Below, piece after piece: positions 1-9,500 of a stretch of 64,000 nt of DNA. A program made the position numbers and the translations under genes. The stretch's first letter is position 1, and the number at the start of each line of letters is the position of its first letter. Origin of the DNA: Ostreococcus lucimarinus CCE9901 (taxonomy: Eukaryota > Chlorophyta > Mamiellophyceae > Mamiellales > Bathycoccaceae); NCBI RefSeq assembly GCF_000092065.1, contig NC_009368.1, positions 248,001 to 312,000 of the forward strand, given 5' to 3'. The notes beneath the pieces were generated by a model that had not been told where the DNA came from, ran no database searches, and worked only from the letters and a program-made list of their open reading frames with translations.

Positions 1-1881
1 CTCCATACCCGTCGAGTCGCTCGCCACCTCCCACCATCTCCGTCGGCACTTGCCAGTACGCAGGGACTCGATGGCATCGGGCGCCTGCAAATTAAGCGTA
101 TCACTAAACCTAAACAGCGCCGGGCTTTCGCCCTCAATCGCGAGCACAGAGAGCACTTCGCCCTCTTGCGCGATGACCTCGGCGGAGCATTCCGCAGCGC
201 CAGTGTTACACAGCTCGAGCGCAAACTCGGAGCTACCGAATCGCGCACGCTTGCCGTCGATCGTGCCTTCCACACCACTCCCCGCGATGACTTTGTAATC
301 CGTCACGGGACCGACGTCTGGCAAAATGATCCCCCGCGCCGCTTGCGTCACCGCGGCGGCAATCGGGTGGGACGAACCGCGTTCGAGGCTCAGCGCGTAC
401 GCCAGAGCCTTGACTGACGCGCTCGGAGCAGTGTCGTGTTGCGCACCGTCTTCAAATTGTGTGATATTCGTGCAGCTCATTTGCCCCGTCGTGATGGTTC
501 CCGTCTTATCGAGCGCCACCGCGCCGACTTCGGCCAAAGCGTCGAGAGTCAAGCCGCCTCGAATGAGCACACCTCGCCGAGCCATGGCCCCGATGGCCGC
601 CACGTACACGAGCGGCGACATCAACAATGCACACGGCGCTGCGGAGGATAAAAACGCAAAGCTGCGATACATGGCACCGCCGCGACCCAAAAATGGAATC
701 CCGAGCACCATCGGCGCCGCGGCCATGGTAATAAAGGTGATGGCCAATATCGCCTTACTGTAGCGGTCTCCTATGCTATCGATCAATCGTGAGACTTTCG
801 GACGACGCCGCTGCGCAGCCTCGGTGAGTCGCGCGATTCGCGCCGGTGTGCTCTCCTCGCTCGATCTCAAGCTCTTCACCACGAGCACGCCGTCGGTGTT
901 CATCGCGCCGGCGGGAATCTCATCGCCGTATCTCTTCATCACCGGCAAAGCCTCACCGGTGATGTGTTGAATGCTCACTAACGCGCTGCCGTGGACAACC
1001 ATACCATCCAACGGCACTTGCTGTCCAGCCTTGACGAAAATCATCGTCCCAACGTCGACGTCCGCCGCGGGCATCTCTCGGAGCGTCGTCAAATCCGGCG
1101 TCCCATCGGCGAGCAACTGCACGACGTCCGCCGTCGTGGGCACCGTGCCCCACAACGCCTTCAAATCCCCCCGAGCGTGCAGCGTCAATCGATCCTCCAC
1201 GAAGTGCGCCAGGGCGAAGAGCACCAAGAGCAGCGCGCCCTCCATCGCGCACCCCAAGAGCACGGTGCCGAACACGGCCAACGTCGTGAGCACGTGAATG
1301 TTCACGTTCCCCACCGCGAGCTCGTACGTCACGTCCACAAACTCGGGCGTCCCCGCCAACACGTAAACCAGAATCGTGCACACCCGACTGACGTTCGCCG
1401 CCATCGTCGTCTCCACCAATCCGCCGCCGCCGACGTGCGTCGCCACGTGCGCCGCCCCCGCGACGAGAAACAGCGCCCACGACACCACCGCCACCGCCGC
1501 GTTCCCGCGCAGGAAATCCGCCACCGCGTGCAAACCAGTGGCGTTAAACATCGCATCCAGCGCCCTCTCCGTGCGTCCGCGCGGTGCAAACTCCCCGGAG
1601 CTCGTCGCCGCCATCATCCCCGCCTGCGACACGAACTCGTCCTCGTCCGCGCTCATCGCGCCGTCCATCGCCCGCGCGCCCCGCGCCTTACCGCACGAGT
1701 GCCCACAACACGAGTGAAATTCCCCACCGTGCGCCCGCGCGCGCTCGAAACCGCGTCGACCGCCTTCCCCGCGCGTCCGCGTCCCGCGTCCCGCGTCCAC
1801 CCTCGCGAACCTCCCCCCCCGCGCCCCCACGACGCGCGCGCGCTCGCGATTCGACGCCGCGCGCGCGCTCGACGCGTCCAT
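1..1881 (-). CDS. HMA1: HMA1-like P1B-type heavy-metal ATPase, plastid envelope (3' end outside window)
   Basis: Reads on the minus strand from an ATG at 1881 and stays open to the window edge, so the C-terminal part (rest of the ATP-binding domain, last membrane segments) is missing. Visible P-type ATPase motifs in order: actuator TGE near residue 308 (HITGEALPV), membrane-ion motif APC near 415 (SSAAPCALLMSP), phosphorylation site DKTGT near 458, and the P1B-specific HP motif near 505 (HPIAAAV). The context around APC and DKTGTITTG resembles plant HMA1, which carries SPC rather than CPC and moves Cu/Zn/Ca across the chloroplast envelope. The N-terminus is Ser/Ala/Arg-rich like a transit peptide and is followed by a Cys/His cluster (HSCCGHSCG, about residues 57-65), possibly in place of the His-rich stretch of land-plant HMA1. 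The start at 1881 was chosen because it includes both; a later ATG at 1668 is possible. Family assignment is firm, the HMA1 subgroup likely. Confidence 0.88.
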   Translation of the reverse strand, partial: MDASSARAASNRERARVVGARGGRFARVDAGRGTRTRGEGGRRGFERARAHGGEFHSCCGHSCGKARGARAMDGAMSADEDEFVSQAGMMAATSSGEFAPRGRTERALDAMFNATGLHAVADFLRGNAAVAVVSWALFLVAGAAHVATHVGGGGLVETTMAANVSRVCTILVYVLAGTPEFVDVTYELAVGNVNIHVLTTLAVFGTVLLGCAMEGALLLVLFALAHFVEDRLTLHARGDLKALWGTVPTTADVVQLLADGTPDLTTLREMPAADVDVGTMIFVKAGQQVPLDGMVVHGSALVSIQHITGEALPVMKRYGDEIPAGAMNTDGVLVVKSLRSSEESTPARIARLTEAAQRRRPKVSRLIDSIGDRYSKAILAITFITMAAAPMVLGIPFLGRGGAMYRSFAFLSSAAPCALLMSPLVYVAAIGAMARRGVLIRGGLTLDALAEVGAVALDKTGTITTGQMSCTNITQFEDGAQHDTAPSASVKALAYALSLERGSSHPIAAAVTQAARGIILPDVGPVTDYKVIAGSGVEGTIDGKRARFGSSEFALELCNTGAAECSAEVIAQEGEVLSVLAIEGESPALFRFSDTLNLQAPDAIESLRTGKCRRRWWEVASDSTGME

Positions 1882-2477
1882 CCGCGCGCTCGCGCGCGTC
1901 CGGTCGCATCTGTCTCGCGCGCGCGTCCCCGTCGCCGCCCCCGTCGCCGTCGCCGCGCGCGCGACAACGATGCGCGTCGCCGTCGTCGCGCGTCCGCGCG
2001 CGCGCGGCGCGCCCGCGAGCGCGCGCGGCGAGGGCGCGATCGCGTGCGCGCGCATCGTTCGACGCGCGCGTCCCGGACGCGGCGCGCGCGGGCGTGTGAC
2101 GCGCGTCGCGACGCGATCGGACGCGCGCTAGGGAAGCCGCGCGTTCGCGGCCGACGATCGCGCCCGTAATCGCCATTTCGCGACGCCCGACATGGATTTA
2201 TTTCGGGACGCGCGCGTGGAGATGATAGGTTTAAAACGTCCTCGAACGCGCGTCGGAGGCGCACTTTTCGCGCGCGCGGGCGATGGATGCGCGCGCGTCG
2301 ACGACGCGGGGGGCGCGCGCGGCAGAGCGCGGCGGGTCGCGACGGCGACGGCGACGGCGCGGACGGTCGCGGCGAAGCCCGGACGAAGGCGCGTCGACGC
2401 GCGCGCGGCGCGCGGACGCGAGCGACGCGACGCGCGGTCGACGAGAGGCGTGAGTTCGAGTTGGGTGTTGACGGTGG

Positions 2478-3860
2478 ATGTTGACGACGGCGATGGCGTC
2501 GTTTTCGAGCGAGGCGCTTCGCGCGTGGCGCGCGGGGGACGAGGAAGACGCGCGCGAACGCGCGGCGTTGATCGCGGCGAGCTCGGGGGCGGAGTGCGGC
2601 GCGAATGGGGCGCGGGGGGGGGGCGACGACGGCGGCGCGAGGGCGAGCGCGCGAGGACGACGCGCGCTCGCGGCGGCGGCGTGCGTCGCGGCGCTGGTGG
2701 GCTTGGGGGCGTGCGCGCGCGCGCACGGTGCGGAGATGAGCGGGCGCGAGCGTGGGGTGCGCGCGGCGGCGCTCGGTGGGGAGGCGCGTTCGGGCGGGAC
2801 GCGGCGGCGCGGCGCGCCGAGACGCGCCGCGCCGAGACGCGCCGCGGCCGCCGCGGCCGCCGTCGGGCAGAGCGAAGCCGAGAGCGGTCTAGTGGTGTTT
2901 AATGAAGCGCCGGAGTATACGTGCGCGAAACGGAATAAAGCTTTGAGAGAGGCTGCTTACGCCGCGAGGATGGGGTCGCCGTGGACGCCGGGGTGTCACT
3001 CAAAGCTAGGCGAGGAGGGGTGCACGAAGATTTCAGACGCCGGCGCGCGACTGGCGGCGTTGAGCGATCACGTGTACGTCATCTGCATGAAGTGCGATAA
3101 AATAGTGCTCCCATTGCAGTGGGCGGGGAAGGTGACGACGGTGCACGGCGCCGACATCGATCCGTGCTACGGGCGCGCGGCCGCGGATCACTGGCACAAG
3201 GCGTCGATGTCGCACGTGCACGCGCTCCTCGACGCCGTCAAGTACCAGTACAAGACGGTGACCATCGTCGAAGAAGATGCGATAACGGTTTCACCCGATC
3301 GCGTGGACGCCAACGCGGGGTTCGACATCGACGGCTTAGAGCACGCGATCAAGAATGACTCGAGTTGGAACACCGTTCGCGTGGGTTACAGACCATTCTT
3401 TTTCGAGCAACAGTCTGCAAACGTCCCAGTCGGTTCGACACCGCATTACGCCTGCCCGCTGGCGTGTAAGTGCCACGAAACGACGGCGAAAAACGCGTGC
3501 ATCGTGCGCGAGAATGGATGTGACATGCGAAGCAGCGACTTTTACATGATTCGCATGTCGCAGTCGCGCGCCATCAGAAAAACCGTCGGCGCGGGGAGCA
3601 CGATCGACATGGAAGCTTTACGCAACGTGCATCATCAAATGTACGTGTTGCCGCAGCTCAGCTACCAAGCGAACCTCGATCGCACGCGCGAGCAGCAAGT
3701 GAATATGGCTCGACGATTCAGAGACTTGTGCTTTGTGCCGAAAACTCCGTCCGACGAAGTCGTGCAAGACGCGGCGACGGCGGAGCGCGAGTACGAAGAG
3801 CGAGTGAGCACCATCGAGTCCGCGGACTCGACGCGATATATCACCAAACCACAACGATAA
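2478..3860 (+). CDS. Predicted type II membrane protein, possible glycosyltransferase-like lumenal domain
   Basis: Single-exon 460-residue protein; a second ATG at 2493 (MASFSSEALR) is an equally good start. A basic stretch then a hydrophobic segment near residues 60-84 suggests a type II signal anchor, followed by a low-complexity Ala/Arg stem and a conserved-looking C-terminal domain from about residue 145. That domain has several Cys (CKCHETTAKNAC, GCDMRSSDF) and a strand-acidic pattern TVTIVEEDAI resembling the LEDDA signature of some GT25/GT2-like transferases. The weak resemblance is an inference; I do not recognise the family with certainty. Golgi or ER lumen is the likely location. 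The upstream 600 bases are extremely GC-rich and show no convincing coding signal. Confidence 0.6.
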   Translation: MLTTAMASFSSEALRAWRAGDEEDARERAALIAASSGAECGANGARGGGDDGGARASARGRRALAAAACVAALVGLGACARAHGAEMSGRERGVRAAALGGEARSGGTRRRGAPRRAAPRRAAAAAAAVGQSEAESGLVVFNEAPEYTCAKRNKALREAAYAARMGSPWTPGCHSKLGEEGCTKISDAGARLAALSDHVYVICMKCDKIVLPLQWAGKVTTVHGADIDPCYGRAAADHWHKASMSHVHALLDAVKYQYKTVTIVEEDAITVSPDRVDANAGFDIDGLEHAIKNDSSWNTVRVGYRPFFFEQQSANVPVGSTPHYACPLACKCHETTAKNACIVRENGCDMRSSDFYMIRMSQSRAIRKTVGAGSTIDMEALRNVHHQMYVLPQLSYQANLDRTREQQVNMARRFRDLCFVPKTPSDEVVQDAATAEREYEERVSTIESADSTRYITKPQR

Positions 3861-3978
3861 CCACTCAGCTCGCGTCCATCGATTGTAGTCTCACGAGAGC
3901 CACTTAGCGAACGTCGCGCCGCCGCTCGACCTCGCCGCGCGCCGCGCGCCCGACCCTCCCCACTCCGCGGCGCGCGTC

Positions 3979-4221
3979 ATGGTCTTCGCCACCGCCGCCG
4001 CCCTCGCCCGTCGCGCCCGTCGCGTCGGTTTCAACGCCCTCACGACGAAGCTCGCCAAGAAGGGTTTCTACAAGGGCAAGGGCGCCGTCTCTCCCGGCGT
4101 CCGCACGCGCACCGGCCGGTTCAAGGTCGTCCCGTGGAAGCGTCCCGAGTACGTCGTCCCCGCCAGCGCGCACGGCGTCAGCGCGTTCGCGCCCTACGTC
4201 GAGCGCGCGAGCGTCAAGTGA
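3979..4221 (+). CDS. MRPL41: Mitochondrial large-subunit ribosomal protein mL41
   Basis: 80-residue basic protein. The core FYKGKGAVSPGVRTRTGRF followed by VVPWKRPEYVVP matches the MRP-L27/mL41 family, whose members contain FYKGKG, a TRxG turn and a KLPxYVVPDL-like segment. The first 20 residues are Arg/Ala-rich with few acids, consistent with a mitochondrial presequence. The usual plant protein is about 95 residues, so this copy is essentially complete. It lies 118 bases after the preceding stop on the same strand. The family call is confident; location in the mitoribosome follows from the family. Confidence 0.85.
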   Translation: MVFATAAALARRARRVGFNALTTKLAKKGFYKGKGAVSPGVRTRTGRFKVVPWKRPEYVVPASAHGVSAFAPYVERASVK

Positions 4222-4313
4222 TCGCGCGCGCGCGTCGATCGATCGCGCGCGCGCGCGCGTTCGCGCGCGCGCGGTTTGTAATTCATTCGTAGCGTCCTAG
4301 TCGTCGTCACACG

Positions 4314-4320
<7 letters not shown>

Positions 4321-4346
<26 letters not shown>

Positions 4347-4375
4347 ACGCGACGCGACGCGACGCGACGCGACGC
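4321..4375 (+). repeat. GACGC pentanucleotide microsatellite, 11 copies, abutting a start codon
   Basis: Eleven perfect GACGC units run from 4321 to 4375 and the next three bases are the ATG of the following gene. The array therefore forms the 5' leader or proximal promoter. The unit is not a multiple of three, so it is unlikely to be coding. Confidence 0.95.
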
Positions 4376-5095
4376 ATGCGCGCGGTGCCGTGCACGTGCA
4401 AGCGCGGCGCGGCGTCCGCGCAGCGGCGCAAGCTGGAGAAGCGCCGGGACGCGCGCGAGGTCGAGCTCGAGCGCGCGCGAAGGCTCGAGGCTCGAGCGCG
4501 CGCCGAGGCGTTTCGACCGCCCGCGCCGGCGCCGGCGGCGACGAGCGAGCGAGAGGCGACGGCGCGCGTCGAGGAGGCGCGCGATGACGCGCGCGCGAGC
4601 GGAGAGGCGCTGCGACGGGCGAAGGAGGAGGCGAGGGCGAGCGAGGCGTGGGACCCGAACCGAGGGTATAAAAAGTTTCCAAACGTGACGGCGCTCTTCG
4701 CGGAGTACGACGCGAAACGCGCGCGATGGGTGGAGACGAAGCTCGAACGCGCGCTGACGATTTGGGGTGAGGTGACGGGGGGGGAGTTTAAGACGCTGGA
4801 GGCGTTTAATTGGTACTACGGGGAGGATTTGGACGCGCGCGACGGCGCGAACGCGAAATCCGTGACGTACATGCTGCCCGCGGTGATGAAAGCGTCGGCA
4901 CCGCGCGCGGTGGCGGAGATATGCGAAGTCGCGTGTCGCATCGGTGCGCCGAGAAGCGGTGCGATCGATTTAGGGGACAAGCTGCGCGCGCAGGCGGTGG
5001 CGAAGCTTGAAGAGGCGGCGGAGTTTGATTTGCTCGAAGACGACGAGTTGGAGACGCTCGAGGCGTTGAGGAGTTGGGTCGTGGAGGAAAAGTAG
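4376..5095 (+). CDS. Unknown protein with N-terminal charged coiled coil
   Basis: 239-residue reading frame starting directly after a GACGC array. The N-terminal 100 residues are Arg/Glu/Ala-rich and probably helical (RKLEKRRDAREVELERA). The C-terminal 140 residues look globular, with aromatic patches such as FKTLEAFNWYYGEDLD and a very acidic end. Codon use fits the neighbours, and the shift from low complexity to globular sequence supports a real gene. I do not recognise the domain. An intron or later start within the low-complexity part cannot be excluded. Confidence 0.6.
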   Translation: MRAVPCTCKRGAASAQRRKLEKRRDAREVELERARRLEARARAEAFRPPAPAPAATSEREATARVEEARDDARASGEALRRAKEEARASEAWDPNRGYKKFPNVTALFAEYDAKRARWVETKLERALTIWGEVTGGEFKTLEAFNWYYGEDLDARDGANAKSVTYMLPAVMKASAPRAVAEICEVACRIGAPRSGAIDLGDKLRAQAVAKLEEAAEFDLLEDDELETLEALRSWVVEEK

Positions 5096-5210
5096 GTGGG
5101 AAGAAAACTTCTGTGTTGATGTATTTATTGTAATGTAAGAACTCGGTTGCGTTGAAGAATTCATTACGCGGGCTTTTCGGTGCAAAAAAGTACGCTCGCG
5201 CGGGTGCGTT

Positions 5211-6103
5211 TTAAAGCGCCGTCGGGCGCCCACCGTCGACGCCGTCGCTCGACGCCTCGGCGGAGGCGCTCAAAAACCCTTGCGCCCACGCCTCGTCGCG
5301 ACTCCATCCGTCCTTTCCAGATGAAATCGAATTCACCGCCGTGGGCTTGGGTTCAGACGTGTACGACGGTCTAGCGCTCTCGACGCGCGAACCGACGGCG
5401 TCGAGAAGATCGTTCGCCCACGGCGCGCCCGGCATCACTCCCGACAGATTGGGATCGGCGAAGTGGGTCTCATCTTTCGGAGCCACCACGTACTCTCCCA
5501 ATCGACGCTTGATCGCGTTCAGAGCCATCTCCGCTCGAAGCGTGCGCTTTTCAAGTCTTCTGTTCTCCGCGTTCAAGCTGAGCACTTCGCGCTCGAGCGA
5601 AAAGTCGTCCACGAGCATCTTCGCGCGCTCTAAGTGCATTTGCTCCACCTTCGCCCGCAACCGCTTGCGGTCGGCGCGCGCGGGCCAACCGAGAACCAAA
5701 TTCCCAAAAAAAGCGCCGAAAAACCCACCCTTCATCACCCGTCGCGTCTCCGGCTTGAGATTCATCCACTCCTTTCTAATCGGCTCCGTCACCGGCTTCA
5801 ACAAATTATTAATCTGCCTCGCCGTCGGCCCAAAGTGATCGACCGCCACGTTCATCGACGGCTGTATCAACTTCGCCTTCTCATTCATCTCCTTCGTCAC
5901 CACGTTCTGCGTCGACTGCGCCCACGTCGCCGTCGTCGCCGTCGCTCGTCTCGTCAGCTCGCTCGCCTTGTCGAACCACTTCCCCCACCCCCCGCCCTTG
6001 CCGTCGCCACCGCTCGCGCTCGTCGAGGCCCCACCGCTCGCGCTCTGCGCGCCGCTCGCGCCGTTCGGTTCCTTGATCGACCGCACCGCGCGTCCGCGCG
6101 CGC

Positions 6104-6140
<37 letters not shown>

Positions 6141-6317
6141 GCGTCGTCCCGTCCCTCGTCGTCGCGCGCCGTCGTCGCGCGTCGTCGCGCGTCCGCGAAA
6201 CGCGCCGGGTGCGCCGCGATCGAGTCCGCGCGCGCCGAGTCCGCGCGGCGGCGGCAGCATGGCGCCGCCGTCGTCGCGCGTCGGCGTGCGCGGACGCGCG
6301 ACGACGCGTCGCGTCAA
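5211..6317 (-). CDS. Unknown protein, plastid-like N-terminus, poly-Thr tract and coiled coil
   Basis: 368-residue frame; an internal ATG at 6260 (MLPPPRGLG) may be the true start. The N-terminus is Arg/Gly/Thr-rich and could be a transit peptide. It contains a run of 12 Thr encoded by an ACG triplet repeat (about 6106-6140), a likely length-polymorphic tract. The middle (about 110-200) carries WGKWFDKASELTRR and a Gly/Phe segment GGFFGAFFGNLVLGWPARAD that may be a short membrane helix. A coiled coil follows (RLRAKVEQMHLERAKM, LNAENRRLEKR). Family not recognised. It is divergent from the VPS13 gene with about 280 bases between start codons, and the two probably share a promoter region. Confidence 0.6.
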
Positions 6318-6596
6318 CGGCTCGGTCGGACGAGGACCGCTACACAGCGCAATTGGAGGTACTTTATGACCTCAGCGTTCATATTAGGACGGTGCGTGTA
6401 CCTATTTACCGGACGAGGACTGCGTCGTATCGGTAAACAGTGCGAGCGACTGACGCTTCAGTCGCGGTCGCGCGACGGACCCGTCGTCGCGCCGCGGCGC
6501 GCGCGACGGACCGCGAGCGAGGCGTCGTCCGTCGCTCGACGTCCGCGCGGCGTTCGCGCGCGCGATCGAGGCGCGCGCGCGTCGCGACGGACGACG

Positions 6597-9500
6597 ATGG
6601 TGTTCGAGCGGTTGTTGGCGGACCAACTGAACGCGAGGCTCGGGCGCGTGCTCGAGGGCGTCGATCGCGACGACGTGCGCGTGGGCGTGCTGAACGGAGA
6701 CGTGCGGATACGGCGGGTGCGGGTGCGGGCGTCGGCGCTGACGAAGATATTGGACGAGCCGAGCGCGCGGGTGCGGTGCGGATTCGTGGACGAGCTGCGC
6801 GTGCGCGTGCCGTGGAGGAACTTGGGGAAGGAGGCGGTGCGAGTGACGTTTCACGGGGTGTACGTCGTGGGGGAGATCGATGTGAACGGAGACGACGAGG
6901 CGCGGGAGAGCGAGGAGGAGCGGAGGGAGAGACAGCGGGTGAAGGCGTTGAGGACGGCGCGCAGGGCGGCGGACGCGGCGGAGCGGGCGTGGTTGAAGTG
7001 GAATCCGGCGGTGAACGCGGAGGCTTTGGAGGCGGAGGACGGCAGGGAGAGCGCGCAGGATGGGGTGAGGAAGAGGAGCGCGATCGCTGGGCTCATCGAC
7101 GTCGCCCTGGCGAACGTTCTGATTGAAATTTCAAACGTGCACGTCAGAATCGAGGGCGAGTACGGAGCGGGCGTTCCGTGGGGAATGGGACTCGTGCTCG
7201 AACGCGTGTCGCTGACGACCGTTGGAGAAGATTTCGAAAATGACTTCAAAGTCGGCGGTTTCGCCGACAGTTTACGAAAGATGATTGCGTTAGAGCGCGT
7301 CGGCGTGTACGCCGATTTCAATTCGCCGTCAGTCGCGTCAGAGACGCCGGACGGTTGGCGAGGCATCCGCGAAGACCAATTCGTGCGGCAAATGTCCGCG
7401 GTCTTCAATACCGAGGTTGGCGAGCGCATGAAAGAAGGCACCAGCGGCGATGTCGTGATACCGCAATCGTACGTATTCGGACCGTTACGAGGAACGGCGA
7501 CGTACGCGAGAAGAGGTCACGCCGAGGACACCAACACGCCGCTGCATCAATTACGGATGGATATAAATTCTATTCAAATCAGCATCAAGTCAACGCAGCT
7601 TAAGGTGTTTTACAACATGTACTCCAATTTACGCACCAGTCGCGTGCGGTACACGTATGCGCATATACGCCCAAGGGTCGGCGTCAAAGGAAATGCGCGT
7701 TTATGGTGGCGTTTCGCGGGCGCCGGCGTTCAGATGCACGTCGACGAAATACGTAAACGGCGTGGATTGGACTTTAAATCTAGTGTTAGCGCTATGGTGC
7801 GCATAACTGAGGCTCGCCAGCGTTATATTCCTTTATACGTCAAGCATTTGCGCTCTGCACCGCCACCTCCAGAGTGTCTAATCGCCGAACGCGCCGAGCG
7901 ACGCAATAAGCTTTGGCCACCTAAACTGAAGATTGGGATGTCGACAGAAATTGATGAAATCGAAGAAGGTATTCCCCTGCAGAGTATTATTACTTTCCGA
8001 ACGCTGGCGCACGTAGAATACCGGGAGTCTGGCGGGGTGAAAGCGGCGGTAGCGAGAGAACGAGCGGCTCGCTTTGGCAAACGTCGCGTCGTCAGAGCAG
8101 TCGTCGGTCTCGCGGGCGGTGGTGCGAAGAACACGGCAAAGGTATTGAAAGGGCTGTCGGCGCCGATTCGTGGTCTTGCTCGAGCAGTTAACAAACGCGA
8201 CTCGACAGCATTATTAGTCGAGAGGCAAAAGCGTTTGCGAAAGTCGCAACCGGAAGAAGATGATGATTCAAACTGGCGAGAAAGTCTAGAGAATACGGTG
8301 CAATTGAGCCAGCGAATGGTGGCTCTAGAAGAAGAAGCCGTGCACTCTTCGGTTGAGCTATCCGGAGTGGTGAATGTTGAAAAAGTATTAGTTTGCATGG
8401 TTGATGACGAGGTTGACAATCCAATCGGTGAGCAGGAGATTTTTAGAATAGGTGTCCATGAAGTCAGTTTGGGAACGCTGCGAGGTTCTGGACGACGAGA
8501 ACAACGCGTTTCTATCCGCCGATTGGCGATCGTAAGCCCGGAAGGGACACTACTCGATTCCAGTAAGACCACTGATAATGAAGAGAGAGCGACCTCTCTC
8601 GATCGTTCACAAGTTGCGTTATGGGACAAGGCGTCCGAGTGTAACGCGGTGCAATTGCAAATAGTCAAAGGCGATGTCGAGACAGAAGAAGATATCTTCA
8701 TAAAGTTTCAGATGAGGCAGTCGATCGTGCACTTATTGCGAGAGCCTTTAGATAGAGTGGCGCGAGTGGCTGTGCGACACAAAGTGACGACGGCATATCT
8801 CGAATCTTTCATTTACGACGATGAAGCGAAACAGCGCAATCACACACACTCCATCGAAAAGCAGGCAGATGAGTTCAAAATCAGACCAAGAGTGCGATTA
8901 GACGCGCGAGTTCACGGTCCCGTGATTATTTTGGATGGCGACGGCGTAAACTTACGCATAGACCTTGGTACAACGGTAATTGAGTCTATGACGCCAGTTT
9001 CAGCTGGCATCGAGAGCTCACTAGCAAAAGAACACAATGTTTTCTCATTTCAATGCACAGGATTCCAAGTCGGATTTATCGACGATGAATGGGATACGAA
9101 TTCGAACCGACCTGTGGAAGATGAACAGATAATACTTCCGCTGTTGAGTGCACCGTCGTCAAACACCGTCGTGATTCAAAATTTGAATGCCGCATCCGAT
9201 GCGCCGAATCTCAAGGTGCACTCAAAGTTCAGCGCCATTGATATTTCGGTTTCTCCTGTGCGAGTGTTTAAGATCCGTTCTTTGGTCAAGGCATTGAAGC
9301 CAACAACGTCCATAAGTGAGGAACACGTCGCCGCGGTTGTCACCGAAAACGAGGTCCGAGTGCTGCTGCTGCAATTGGATGAAAGCGGCGAAGTGTGTTG
9401 GATACCGGCGACGATATCGTTGCAAAACAATAGTTCTATGGATATTAGAACGATTAATGGGCTCAAAAGTCGAACAATTCACATCAACCTCATGGAAAGC

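Noticed and set aside
1653-2726. Minus-strand 357-residue Arg-rich frame
   Set aside because: GC-rich sequence keeps several frames open; it has no domain features and overlaps the start of the HMA1 gene in another frame.
5634-6596. In-frame upstream extension of VPS13 by 321 codons
   Set aside because: It is antisense to the gene at 5211-6317, Arg-rich and low complexity, while the ATG at 6597 begins the conserved chorein sequence.
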